A stretch of 64,000 nucleotides of DNA from Phytopythium helicoides (Eukaryota > Oomycota > Peronosporomycetes > Pythiales > Pythiaceae): positions 1,054,001-1,118,000 of the forward strand of contig JANFNE010000010.1 of NCBI GenBank assembly GCA_024867545.1. The letters run 5' to 3'. This document shows, piece by piece, positions 31,649 to 42,509 of the stretch (positions are counted from its first letter, which is position 1; every line of letters begins with the position of its first letter). A model generated the notes under the pieces. The model did not search any database and had not been told where the DNA came from. It saw nothing but the letters and a program-made list of their open reading frames with translations. A program made the position numbers and the translations under genes.

Positions 31649-33692
31649 CTACTTCACAACTGCAGAGGAACTCTCATCAATGCGCGAGAATGGTTGAGAC
31701 GAGTTTGGCGTCTGGATGAGAATCTGTGTTGGAGCTTGGGTTTCAACTTCGATGTTTCTTCTCTTCGAGAATCGTCGTGCCAAGAAAATGCCGCCGCCAA
31801 TGATCAATGCGAGGATAAAGAGGACCAAGAACACGATGAACGGGGTCTTGTACTTGCTGGACGACTCACTTGAGCTTCCATCGCTAGTACTTGCTGAAGC
31901 TGACGAGGTGACCGAAGCGGCCAAGCTTGCGTCAAACGAGCCATCGTAAGCGTCCGCCGTACTCAGGTAGTAGTACTGATATGATGTCGGGATTTCAAAG
32001 CTTAGCGCAGGCATTCTGTTGAGGCAAGACTTGTCGAGTGAAGCAAGATCTCCCCGTTGAGAAACGTACGATACTAAGATCTCCATTCCACATGTCGTGG
32101 TGGAGCTGCTCGTCATTGGAGTTGTCCATAGCGTGCCGTGGGTCGCGTGTTCAAAAGTCACAAGGTCCTTCTCAGATCCATCGAGCGCCTTCAAAAGAAA
32201 TTCAGCGTACTTGTGTGGTGTTTGAGGATCCATTTTGCTACTAAGCAGCAGCACGCTTGCTTGGTCCGGGATTTCTGCGGCCTTGTTCCAGTAAGAATCT
32301 CGAGCGTAGACAATCCCAGATGCCGAGTAGTCGCCAACATCGTAGGCATTGCAGACGGTCGAATCTTCCTTGGAGAAGGCGCAGTACTGCTCTCCGTACG
32401 CGTATGTCCCGCCACTAACTACCGAATAGTTTGTAAAGCGCTTGAGCATGACTGCTTCTGATGGCTGAGGTGACTCCCACATCTCTGAGTAGGCAATTAG
32501 ATGGTACAGAAGAGTAGAGGTAAACTTGTCGTCTTCGGAATAGCCCGAGCTGTAAGAGGATCGAGGTGTCATGTAGTAGGTCAGGACATCAACATCATCA
32601 GAGTTGCAGCGAGCGAGGCGGTAAGCGAGTGCGGGAATCAGCGTTCGCGTGTCGGCATCCCTGAAAAGCGACCCCAACATATTCCGAACCGTGTAAGAAG
32701 CTGGCTCAAGAGCGTATCCGGCGACACCGGACGTCAGGTCACGCACTAAAGCAGCACACGTAGAGTCTGGGTTTTCATCGAATGCCTTGAGGACGCTCTT
32801 TAGTGTATCTGGGAGGCTTTGTTGTGTGAATTTCGAACTGCAGAGAGCGTCCTCGGCGCACTTGTCGAGGAATCCGTCTGCGACTTCGCCGTAGTCTTTG
32901 TCCCACATCGAAAAGTATTCAACATTGGCCGGACTGGAGCCCGAAGACGTTGCGATGCCGTCCAAGACGTAGCCCACGACCTCATCTGGTGCGAGATGGA
33001 TGAGCCGCTCAACGAGTGCTGTTCCGTAGCTGACACCATACACAATCGTCTGCTGGTTCGCTGTATAGGTTGAGATGAAGGTGTACAAGTCCGTTGCAGC
33101 GGTCGTAATGGAGAACGACGCGAGGTCTCCATACTCGTCTTCAAGCGCCATGGCACAGTCTGGCACCTCGCCGGGGAGAATCTCTCCGCCTCCAGGAGAT
33201 CCGCTAAGCGTAGCCTGGGCTGCCACGCAGTCCAACAGCGTGCTCCTTCCCGTGCCGCGGTGGTCCATCGTATAGACATTAACCAGCCCTTCCATCTCAT
33301 TGTACATGGAGATCATGGCGGACTCCACTGCAATATAGACACGTTCGCTTTAGAAACCCAGAAAGCCATTAGCGACAAGCTTCCATGCATCACTCACTGG
33401 CCGTGGAGGACGCTCCAGGTCCACCCTGTAGGAACCACACGTTCGGCAGCTTCTTTGGGTTCTGAATGCCGAGAATCCTCTTGAAGAACACATCGACTGT
33501 TTTGTTGCTCGAGTCCTCACAAATCCCATCGTAGCACAGCGGCGCGTTCATGACAGCGCACTCAGCTGCTCCAATGGACGAGCCTTCCTCCGCAAACGTG
33601 TACTCGGCACACGCGTACCATCCATTGAGCGGGGACTCGGCGCTGGCGGTGGCCGCCGTCAGCGCAGCGAGAAGCAGAAGCGGCGAGCGCAT
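31649..33692 (-). CDS. S33-type (tripeptidyl aminopeptidase-like) membrane-anchored hydrolase
   Basis: Exon 1 (33692-33398) encodes a signal peptide (MRSPLLLLAALTAATASAES) and the oxyanion region VWFLQGGPGASS. A 70-nt intron at 33328-33397 separates it from exon 2 (33327-31649). The nucleophile motif is GVSYG within QTIVYGVSYGTAL. The acid is probably Asp in SSKMDPQTP and the histidine is in EHATHGTLW. The order and spacing match alpha/beta-hydrolase fold peptidases of the prolyl/tripeptidyl aminopeptidase family, which remove N-terminal residues from peptides. A membrane helix (FIVFLVLFILALIIGGGIF) followed by RRFSKRR near the C-terminus makes it a type I membrane protein with the catalytic domain outside or in the vacuole lumen. 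All catalytic elements are present. Confidence 0.85.
33328..33397 (-). other. Intron of the S33-type hydrolase gene
   Basis: It begins GTGAGT and ends TTGCAG on the minus strand, 70 nt. Splicing after the first base of a codon joins GGPGASSTA to MESAMISMYN in frame. Confidence 0.85.
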
Positions 33693-33990
33693 TGCGCACT
33701 TGGCGTCGACTCTGGAAATGAGGAAGGAATTGGCAGCGGGCACGAGGCAAATGACTTGAATTCAGTACACGAGGAGTTCAGCTCTGCGCGGGGTCTGAAC
33801 CCATGAACGACTAAACTATATGGAAGTTTGTATGGGTTTGCTGTTCGAAGTGGGTGTACGACCGGTTGGGCACGCGCACCCAGAATGAATGAGCTCACTA
33901 GTCTGACCGCCGGATGGAGCGACATAGCACACTCAACAAAGTCCCACGACGGGTTAATTGCTCATCTGTGTTGAACATGGCGAGAATCCA

Positions 33991-35699
33991 CTAGAGCCAA
34001 GCAGCGAAGGCTGTTGCCACGACGCAGCTCACGACCAATGACAGCACGGAGTAGCGTTGACTTGTTGGCGCGGAGGAGAAGTTGTCGGGCTCTTGAGCTT
34101 CGCACTCGCTGCAGAGGATCGTGGCGCCATCAAGTCCGGCAGCGAGGGCCGACTCGTTGGATGCGCACACTGTGCACGTGTTGCCTGTGCAGCGGTACTT
34201 GCACTGGCACGTGCCGCCAAGACAGCCGGCGTTGTCACTATCTCCGCACGAGATACTGTCGCAGTCTCCGCCGTCACAATACTCGCCATCCACGCCTTCG
34301 TCGCACCCGCATGTGCTGTTGTACAGGCAAGCCCCTGCGTCGTTGCACGCAACACGGTCACCCTCACTGCAGACCTCGCACTGCACGCCACTCCATCCAG
34401 CGTAGCACTGGCAGCTACCCTCCACGCACTCTCCATATCCATCGCACGAGCTGGTGCAGTTGGCAAGAGCGTCGACGGCAGAGGCAAGGCTGGTGTTAGG
34501 CAGTCCAGCCAAAAGAGCGATGCGCTCAGGAAGAGGGGTGACCCAGTCATCGTCCACGAAGCCTCCTGTGTCTGCGGACTGCGGGTTCAAAGCCCAGTAG
34601 AATGAGCCGATGGAATTGTCGGCCAGGTACGTGGCCACCGCGTTAGCCCACTGCTTGTTCTTGCCCTCCAGCTTGGCACCCCATGAACCAACCACGAGGG
34701 CTTGCCCAGTCTCCGAGGGAACAAACCCAAAGTAAGAGTCCCACAGCTTGGGCATGTTGTCAGGGAACGAATCGTCGGACCACCAGGGCGACTTGTAGTC
34801 GATGCCTGGAGAGATCAGGTGCGGGCTGTAGACCAGGCGCTCCATGTTGCTGAGCTTCACGGGGTATTTCTTTGTTCCCTGGAGGGAGCCTCCAGGTTGC
34901 CCCCACTCGAGCTCCTTGATGCCCTTGATGTTGTTTTGCACACCCTCAACAAAGATGAGCATGCGCGGACACTTCTTGAGCAGGGCATTACCGATTTCCT
35001 CGGCAGCGATGACCCAGTCCGTGTCCTCGTCGCCTGTTCCCCACGTGGCGTTACCCTTGGGCTCGTTCTTGATGTCAAAGCCCATGACGTTCCACGCGCC
35101 GGCATTTTCACAGTACCGGTCTGCAAGCACCTCGAGCGCTGGGGTGATGTCGTCAGGCACTGCAATATCCGGAAAGTCGGGCTCGCTGGCCTCGATGCGG
35201 TGACTGTCAAGCAGCACGAGGATGTTGCGCTTGCCGCTCTCGCGAACGACCACGTCCAGCACTTCCAGGTAGGTCTTCCCCGACAATGACGGCGTTCCCC
35301 CAGTCTGGTCGTCGTCCACAATATCGTCGTTGAGCACCGCGTCCATGGCGAGCGGAAGACGGATGGCGTTGAAGCCGTAGTCCTGCAGCAGGTCCATCAC
35401 GTCGCCAATGGTCGTCGCCGACGGCCACAAGCCCTGCACGACCCCCTCAATGAGCTCTACGGCAACACACGGCGACCGTATCAGACCCCCTAGAGCAACG
35501 AGATTAACAGCGAGGGCAGCGACTAAAGCGCACCGAAGCCGAACCAGTTCATGCCCTTGATGAGCAGCGGCTCGCCGTCCGCCAGCAGCTGCCCGTCCAC
35601 CGACCGGAACTCCACGAAGCTGTCGCCCGCCGCCAGTTGAGCCGCCTGGGCGGCCGCCAGCGCCAGCGCCAGCGCCGCGGGAGCCGTCGAGAGCTTCAT
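33991..35699 (-). CDS. GH5 glycoside hydrolase with EGF-like repeats and a GPI-type tail
   Basis: Exon 1 (35699-35534) encodes a signal peptide (MKLSTAPAALALALAAAQAA) and the entry to a GH5 barrel (GMNWFGF). After a 77-nt intron (35457-35533) exon 2 continues ELIEGVVQGLW. Barrel signatures include GFNAIRLPL and the acid/base motif FDIKNEPKG. Where GH5 enzymes normally have the nucleophile in a GExG motif on strand 7, this protein reads VVGSWGAKLEG, so a Ser replaces the expected Glu. Three or four Cys-rich EGF/laminin-like repeats follow (34100-34450; CDGYGECVEGSCQCYAGWSG). The C-terminus is a hydrophobic tail (LSLVVSCVVATAFAAWL) after a small-residue region, consistent with a GPI anchor. Such proteins act on cell-wall glucans; if the Glu is truly absent, the role may be binding. 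Confidence 0.85.
35457..35533 (-). other. Intron of the GH5 gene
   Basis: It begins GTGCGC and ends CCGTAG on the minus strand, 77 nt. Splicing restores the NWFGFE motif at the start of the barrel. Confidence 0.85.
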
Positions 35700-36173
35700 G
35701 GAGGGCGAGCAGGTCGCGACCTTTATGGACTGTCTCGTTGTGCTGTTCGGACAAAGCGCCGGAGCAAGATCTAATTTATGATTGGCTGAAATTTTTATTT
35801 TACGTTGAATGATTGGCTGAAATAGACACGTTGAAACTGGGGCTGTCGGTAAAGGGTTGGCTTTGCGAAAATGGCATGAGGTGGGCAAAAGGGCATCTGT
35901 GGAACTTGGAAGTGGCCAGGAAGAGTTCGGCAACTTGGAAGGCTGAGCGCTGCATGGCTCTGCGGAGGGAGCGCTCGAGTGAGCTCTTTCTGTCTTGATG
36001 ATTTTTTTGCCACCGCGCACGCAATTGACGTCGCTACGACACGAATGATATTCCCTCTCCATAAAGACTCAACAATACAAAGACAAACCTTATACTTTCA
36101 GCTTATGCTTGAATAAACTATGTACGTCACTCTTCAAAATTGTCGGAAAACCCGGAGCTGAGAAATCACCAAA
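35700..36173. other. Spacer upstream of the GH5 gene, with two CCAAT boxes
   Basis: On the minus strand AGCCAATCAT occurs twice within about 45 bp (around 35780-35825), 80-120 bp before the GH5 start. Nothing coding is supported. Confidence 0.45.
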
Positions 36174-38592
36174 TCACACTTGGGACGCATAGGACGCGAC
36201 GGTCGACTGCGTGGCAGGCACCACGAGCACGTCCGCCGGACGCGAGCGGTGCCGTAAGGCGACACCACCCAGCTCGAACTCGTCCAGCAGCTCCGAGTTT
36301 GCCAGGAAACGACCTCCTACATGGAGAAGTGTGAGTTGCAACACTTTTCTAGAGAAGGGTCCGCCTGCACCAAAAGGATCAGCATCACAGCTGCCCGCAG
36401 TGTCGTTCAGCAGCGCACGGGCTAGATGAGCGGGGCGGAAGCGGCGCTCAATGTCTGTTTCCCGTCGTCGGCTCAGCAAGAACACAGCCACGGCCAGCAA
36501 CCACACGGCTGCGCAGCCCGTGTATGTGATAGCGGCCGCGGCGTCGGGCACAGCGAGCTCCACGTGTACGACTGCAGGTGAGCCGGACCCACCTGCAAAA
36601 GCCGTGGTCGATCCAGATGAGGAGCTTCCGTCGACTCCAGTCACAGCTTCGCCATTTCGTAGCAGCCAGAGTGCACCAGAGAGGTACGCAGGTAGTAGCG
36701 ACCGCTCCGAATAGAGCCGAGCAGCTTCAACACGCGCGAGGAATGCGCCACGCTCTCGCTCACATGTGTTAGATGCTGGCTCCGAAAAACTCGAACTGTC
36801 CACAAAGTTGCGCGGAAAGATGAGTTCGCTCTTGAGCACACCGCCCTGATCTACTTCGTGCGCAGAGGCGACAACGAGCGGCGTCCAGAGCTGCATGGAG
36901 GGTGAGTAGTTGGCCAAGTCGGAGGTAGACGGCATCTCATCAGCGCTAAGGTCAACGGAAGACCATGCCGACTCCCGCAATGGGAACGAAAGCTCATCTT
37001 CAGGCCATGACAGCCGCCCCACAGTAACTTGCACAAACTTGCGAGCGTTGGTAAGTACCACCTTGTCGCCCGAGGTTTCTATCGCGTCTCCCTCAACCCG
37101 AGATGCAAAGCTCAGGACAAGCACAGCGCCTGGTTGCGCGCTGATCACAGCCACTCTCGCTTTCGTCTAAAGTAGCGGAGGCGTCATCTGCACCATCAGA
37201 ATTAACACAGATCGGCAAAACGCGGACTTGGCTGCCCCAGTCGACGATTGCAGAGGTCGGCGCAGCCCCTCGAGCGCTGACGACGCATGACGCTGGCCCA
37301 CATTCCTCTCGCGGGTTAATTTCAAATACCACTTCGTCCGTGGTTGAGTTGTCACCGTACTCAATACTTGTGGTTGTCAAATTGCTGTCGATCTCAAGCG
37401 CACGACTCAGGAATGTCCGCGAGATTGGAAGCTCGAGCGTCAGACCAACAAATTTCACATCCGATGACAGCGGCAGATTGACAAACTCAAGCGCAGACTC
37501 TGAGGCACTTAGGTTTGCGAGGTATGAAGTGGTCGCAGCTGCAGATGCCAGCGCCGTCCGAACAGCGCTTGCGATTGTCTTAGCATTCGATAACTCGTCA
37601 GTGTTCAGCTTAAGTAGGCTGGTGTTGAGATCAAGTGTCTGAGGCCGGAAGAAGTCGTCTACGGCTCGCAAAGTGTATGAAGACAAATCAGCAGCAACAG
37701 ATGCATCCATAGGCAGTTGAGCATCTTCTTGTGATGTCGACGCGTTGAGATCGATCGTCAGGCTGTTGTCTGATGTTAATGTTAGCGCTGTAGGCAGTAC
37801 GCCTTCTGCCCACGCCAAGGCGGGGAAGGCAAAGCTGATTTGAGCTGGAATTGGCTGCGGAGACGGCAGCAGGCAGTCTCCTGTTGCCTTCAAGAGCCCT
37901 GAATCTGCCGACGGTCGAATGACTTTTCTCAAGATGGTGTCGACGCTGGCGCTGCTGTCCGCAGCCTCTGCAGAGGTCGTTGCTGTGAGGTCCGCAGCCG
38001 ATCCCGGCTCAAGTCTCGCGTGCGTGTTCACCGCACAGAATCCACTGGTGAGCAGCCACAGGAGTCCATTGTAGAGCAGGAAGGACGCTGCTCTTCGCAT
38101 CCACACGCGGACTGGTCCTGCCTCGAGGTCGTCCTGCATGGCCGCGGCCGTGAGGAAGCAGAGCAGCGCGGCCGGAACTGTGGACGCTATAAGCGCCAGC
38201 AGCGGCCGCAGCAGCAGTGCCGCCCCAACACCGGTCCACACGTTGAGGTCGCTGGCGTCCCGAAGCGCAGCATCCAGCGTGGCCGCGTCCGCAACTCGAA
38301 TCGACCGCACTGTGACGCCGCGCGACAGCACAAACATGGCGGCGGCCACGAGGACGCAGCCAGTGGTGGCTACGAGCAGCACGCGGACGCGGCGGATGCG
38401 CAGCAGGAGCGGGACGGCGCCGACCGCTGGGCCGAGGCCATCAGCTCCGTCCGCGCGCGCTCGGGCGTCCGCGCTGTCGACGCTGGCGAACTTGGAAGCC
38501 GGCGAGAGCGTGGACGACGAGTCGAGCGAGTCGTCGGACCCGCCAGCCGAGCGGGACACCACGATGTTGGAGATGGCGAGCGGCGAGTGCAT
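36174..38592 (-). CDS. Multipass membrane protein with a large extracytosolic domain (unknown family)
   Basis: The start MHSPLAISNIVVSRSAGG at 38592 begins a Ser/Asp-rich cytosolic segment of about 65 residues. Three hydrophobic helices follow (VLLVATTGCVLVAAAMFVLS; LLALIASTVPAALLCFLTAA; SFLLYNGLLWLLTSGFCAV). A large domain with several Asn-X-Ser/Thr sites and few Cys comes next, then a fourth helix (YTGCAAVWLLAVAVFLLS) with a basic stop (RRRETDIERRF) and a cytosolic tail. One single-base shift near 37155-37167 divides the frame; protein-like sequence continues across it, and the break is probably a sequence error or a recent mutation. I do not recognise the family. The layout suggests a surface protein or receptor. 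Confidence 0.6.
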
Positions 38593-39312
38593 GTGGACGC
38601 CCTGCCGTCGGGGAATGATGTGGGTGCCCGCTCCATCCTGCAGAGACCGTGGCGGCCCCGCGCCGTTCTTATGAGGACGGCAGAGGGAGGAGCCGGCTGG
38701 CCGCACCGGCCGTCCATAGAGAACGCCTGTCGAGACGGCCTCGCCTCGGAGGCGCAGACTCAGAGGCCGATTTTTTCGAGCGCGTTCTATTTTCCGCCCA
38801 TCCCCGTGCAAAGTGCAGCTCGCTCCGCCTTTCACAGCCAGCCTGGCTGCCTGGGTCGCGGGTCCCTTGATTGTGCGCGGCTGCGATGCGGGCCACGCCC
38901 GGCCTCGTCTCCATGGGCTGTGGACGGACCACGCGCTTTGTTGAACTCCATGATATCGCAGTCTGCCCATCGCGATCATCGGGCGGATCCACAGGTGGCG
39001 GTGGGGAAAGTTGCATCCGGCGCTAGTATCCATCCACACGGTGGACGAGGTCTCACGCCGCTGACTTGCTTCCAGCAGCAGTCTCGGATATATTACGTTG
39101 CGCCTCCGACCACAGCGGGTGCAACCTGCAACCTGGGTTCCACGCCACGGCTTCAAGCCGGACTCCCTATCGCGAATTTTCCTAGTTGAGCCGTCCGCAG
39201 CTTGCGCTTGTCGCTCTGAATGTCGACCTCCTGCTCGCAACAAGGCCCATTTTCACGGTTGTCAATATCTCGTCGGCATTGTGTTATCTACAATCATCAC
39301 GGTCATCATGAA
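38593..39312. other. Spacer, no gene supported
   Basis: The frame of the membrane-protein gene stays open upstream to 39243, but the translation is Arg/Gly-rich without structure, so it is more likely leader or promoter. Nothing else is seen. Confidence 0.5.
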
Positions 39313-41871
39313 TCACACCTCTGCGGGCGGTGAAGAGAGCTGGTGGGTTGGGTCCGGGTCGCTGCTGAGACCTTGGTAGTCGGGTTCGAGCGGCGCGCGC
39401 TCGGCCATCGCAGGCTGCTTGTAAATATCCTCGAGCTGGCTCTCCAGCGCTCCCATGCCCATTTCGCGCATCCGCTGGGCATCCACAAGCACGCACTGGT
39501 CCAGCGGGACGTTCATGGCGGTGCGCGGATACCGCGAGTGCACGAACAGGTGGAAAATGACCGTCAGGAACGGCAACACGATCGAGAACGTGGCCGGCAG
39601 CGCTGCCTGCTTGGTTGCCAGTAGCGACGCCATAATAATCTGCGAAAACAGCAGCGCTCCGATGCAGAAGCGGTAGAGCGACGGGAAGAAGGCGCCGACC
39701 GAGTTCGGGCTCGGGTCGCACACGCAGAACACGGACCAGCGCGTAACCAGATCCGCCAGCACCAGGTAAAGCAGTGCGACATAGTTGAGGATGGGCGCCA
39801 CTGCGCAGAACACCAGCACCAGCATCAAAATCAGGTAGTAGCTGGCTACGTCGTCTGCCGCGGTGTAGTCACCTGGAACATCCAGAGGGTTCAGACCGAA
39901 CCACGGCGTCGTGCGCTCACGAGGAGTGAGCTTGGGAGCAAATACTTGGTAAATTGCGGCCTTGACGATCGGTGTCACGCGCAGCAGCTGCAGCGACAGG
40001 TTCAGCCCCATTTGGACGAGGATATACGATGTGAAGAAGGACGACTGCACGGGCACCGCGTCTGAAATGGTTGTGAGCAGTGCCTTGACGTCCGTGAGAT
40101 CCGTATCGCCGCTGCCGGTCACTGCGTCAATCACAGTACCACCGATAATCGGCAGCAGGAAAGTCACGTAAATCTGGTACACCACGAGCTTGTTGAGCAG
40201 TGAGGCGCCGACCTGCGCACCAGATGCGTGTCCTTCACGCTTGGAAAGGAACCCGAAGATCATGGGGGCGAGCGCGGCCATCACGGACAGCATGAGCGGC
40301 GAAATCTGCTCAAACACAGGCTCAAGCCAAGTGTTGTCGTCCAGCACCCTTTCCAGCCACGGCCAATCCTGCTTGAGAGAAGACACCTTGGCGAGCGACA
40401 CGACAAGACCGGTGGGGATGGTCCAGAACAGAATGATGGCGCCTGAAATTCCGAGCGAGATGAGCTGCCAGGTCGACTTGATATTGTAGGACACACCGAG
40501 ATTCTCCCACACAATGTCGTCCACGTTCGCGGCAGCCTCGATCTTCATCTCGGTCGGGTCAGAGCTCTGAAGAATTTGCTGCGCCGACTGGGCTGCCTTG
40601 AGGTTCGTGAAAGTAACAAAGCCAGGCGCCTCGCATGATCCCAGTGCTGGCAATACCACCCTCGTGCTTGCTGCGCTGTTGCTTGCGCAGTCCGCGAATA
40701 TACTGGGACTCGGCTTCCTCCAGCAGATCGTACTCCTTATCCTGAACGATGACGTCGCACTCATCTGCCACTGCTGACTCTTGCAGAGTCGGAATTTGTT
40801 GCAAGCTGCTCGAGCTGCTGTTGGTCGCGGTGTTACGGTAGCGCAGACCTGTTTGGCCGCCATGCACAGGTGCGGGCGACATTTCATCCTGTACCGACTG
40901 TTCGAGCACCTGCTGAGCGAGTGCAGCCTGGTTGCCGCAGGATCGCGCGCACCTCCATCTCGACGGCCTTGTTGAGACTCGCAAGCTGCTCCTGGTACAA
41001 TTCGATCGCGTCGACCTTCTCCTTGCCGCAAAGTCCCGCGTCGGGCGACTTGATGAGCACGCGGTCGCCGGTCTGCGCGCTGAGAGCGAGCGAGTGCTCC
41101 AGGCGGTTCCGCACCTTGACTCGCTCCGCAACAAGCTTTTCGAGGTCTCCACACTCGAGTGCAACGTAGACGTGAAGTACCGATTTCGGGAATAGCAGCT
41201 CGAGGTAGTTTCGCAGCGTCTGTTGAGTGCGCAGGTGCTCCGGGAGTCCGTCGAGCACGACCGAGTACTGCTGCGAGCCGACGCGCGTGAGGAACTGGTG
41301 TCTGCGTCGCACGTACTCGACGTACTCTTTCCAGAGCAAGAAGCACGTGGTGGCCGCAACGAATGTACATGGTCCCGACCGTGGACCAGAATCGGTAGAC
41401 GCCGTTGCCGTCGGTGGTGAGGTGGGAGAGCGTCATCCTGTAGAGCGGGTCGTCGTCGTCGTCCTGCGCGAAGTAGTAGACTGGAAAGTTGGCGCCCGAC
41501 AAGACAATCGCGACGACCGCGATCTTCTCGCAGAGCCGCATGAAGCGCAGCAGGCAGAGCGTGTCGAGCCCGCAGCGGTCAAAGATCTCGTCGTCGCTCA
41601 TGGCGAGCAGCGGCCAGACCCACTTGAAGGTGCGCGCGTGGCGGAAGACCTCGACCTGCGGACAGCGCGTCTCGTCGCTGCGGTCGCGGCAGTAGTAGGC
41701 GCGCGCGAGGCGCCGGCGCGCCACCAGGTCGAAGAAGAGCCAGGCGACCACGCCGATGACGCCGTAGATCTTGAGGCCGTCCAGGATGGTGCTCGACGGG
41801 TGGAAGTCCTCGGTGGCGGCCGAGTCGGTCACGCTCTCGGCGGCCGAGGCCACGTCCGTCATGGCGGGCAT
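39313..41871 (-). CDS. OSCA/TMEM63-type mechanosensitive cation channel, three frame breaks
   Basis: The start MPAMTDVASAAES at 41871 is chosen because the upstream extension lacks structure. The protein shows an N-terminal membrane helix (LKIYGVIGVVAWLFFDLVAR), the region SDDEIFDRCGLDTLCLLRFM typical of the family, a helix near the first break, a cytosolic domain (QYSVVLDGLPEHLRTQQTLRNYLELLFP, an RRM-like fold in this family), the motif SCEAPGFVTFTNLKAAQ, ENLGVSYN, and a C-terminal block of about eight helices. Members are hyperosmolality- or stretch-gated cation channels. The frame shifts near 41363, 40937 and 40642, each consistent with one extra base, and the third restores the first frame. 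The consistent direction and intact flanks suggest consensus insertions or a young pseudogene. Confidence 0.85.
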   Translation of the reverse strand: MPAMTDVASAAESVTDSAATEDFHPSSTILDGLKIYGVIGVVAWLFFDLVARRRLARAYYCRDRSDETRCPQVEVFRHARTFKWVWPLLAMSDDEIFDRCGLDTLCLLRFMRLCEKIAVVAIVLSGANFPVYYFAQDDDDDPLYRMTLSHLTTDGNGVYRFWSTVGTMYIRCGHHVLLALERVRRVRATQTPVPHARRLAAVLGRARRTPGAPAHSTDAAKLPRAAIPEIGTSRLRCTRVWRPRKACCGASQGAEPPGALARSQRADRRPRAHQVARRGTLRQGEGRRDRIVPGAACESQQGRRDGGARDPAATRLHSLSRCSNSRYRMKCRPHLCMAAKQVCATVTPRPTAARAACNKFRLCKSQQWQMSATSSFRIRSTICWRKPSPSIFADCASNSAASTRVVLPALGSCEAPGFVTFTNLKAAQSAQQILQSSDPTEMKIEAAANVDDIVWENLGVSYNIKSTWQLISLGISGAIILFWTIPTGLVVSLAKVSSLKQDWPWLERVLDDNTWLEPVFEQISPLMLSVMAALAPMIFGFLSKREGHASGAQVGASLLNKLVVYQIYVTFLLPIIGGTVIDAVTGSGDTDLTDVKALLTTISDAVPVQSSFFTSYILVQMGLNLSLQLLRVTPIVKAAIYQVFAPKLTPRERTTPWFGLNPLDVPGDYTAADDVASYYLILMLVLVFCAVAPILNYVALLYLVLADLVTRWSVFCVCDPSPNSVGAFFPSLYRFCIGALLFSQIIMASLLATKQAALPATFSIVLPFLTVIFHLFVHSRYPRTAMNVPLDQCVLVDAQRMREMGMGALESQLEDIYKQPAMAERAPLEPDYQGLSSDPDPTHQLSSPPAEV

Positions 41872-42509
41872 GGCGTGAAGGAGACAGGCGGCGACAGCGG
41901 CGGCCTGTGGGGTTGGTGGCGAGTCGTGGAATGGTCGCGACCTGCAAGGATAACTTTGGACGGTCCGCCAGATGGCGCTGAACACCTGCTCGGCAGAGGT
42001 GGCTGCGCGAGTTGCGCTAAAAGCGCGCGAGTTGCGCGATGTACCTAGGAATTAGGCGCGGATTTGCGGATGCGGTGCGACAATGTGGCGACGGCAGCCA
42101 GCACCGCGTGGGCAGCGGGCGGTGCCGCCCGCGCGAGCCAATTGATACAGCCACACGAGGATGTTGTTGAAGTACCCACCGAGGCTGCGTTTCTGCCGCC
42201 GAGACAGTCGAAAGGATGGAGGCACCCATCTGACTGCACCCATGTCATCGCGACATAAATTGCTGCAGACCGCGTTAACGAGTGCAGCTCCCCTCCCTCC
42301 GCGTCCACACCCACCCTGTTATTTCGGACTGTAGCCTCTGTCCCCACCAGCCATGCCAAAACTGCACAAATAGCCCTAAACGTTGCGGATTTTTTTTTCA
42401 CGTGATCCAGCTTCCAGAACGTCGCCGGTCACCAGAGGTCTTGCTGCTGCGTCACTCCCGGATTCGGCTCCCTCCTCGCCGCCTGTCTCGCTCCTTCCTC
42501 GAACCCGCC
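41872..42509. other. Divergent intergenic region
   Basis: This 638-bp stretch separates two genes transcribed away from each other and should carry both promoters. No further gene is supported. A T8 run lies at 42391-42398. Confidence 0.5.

Noticed and set aside
38593..39243. N-terminal extension of the multipass membrane protein
   Set aside because: The translation is Arg/Gly/Trp-rich without structure. The ATG at 38592 starts a better N-terminus.
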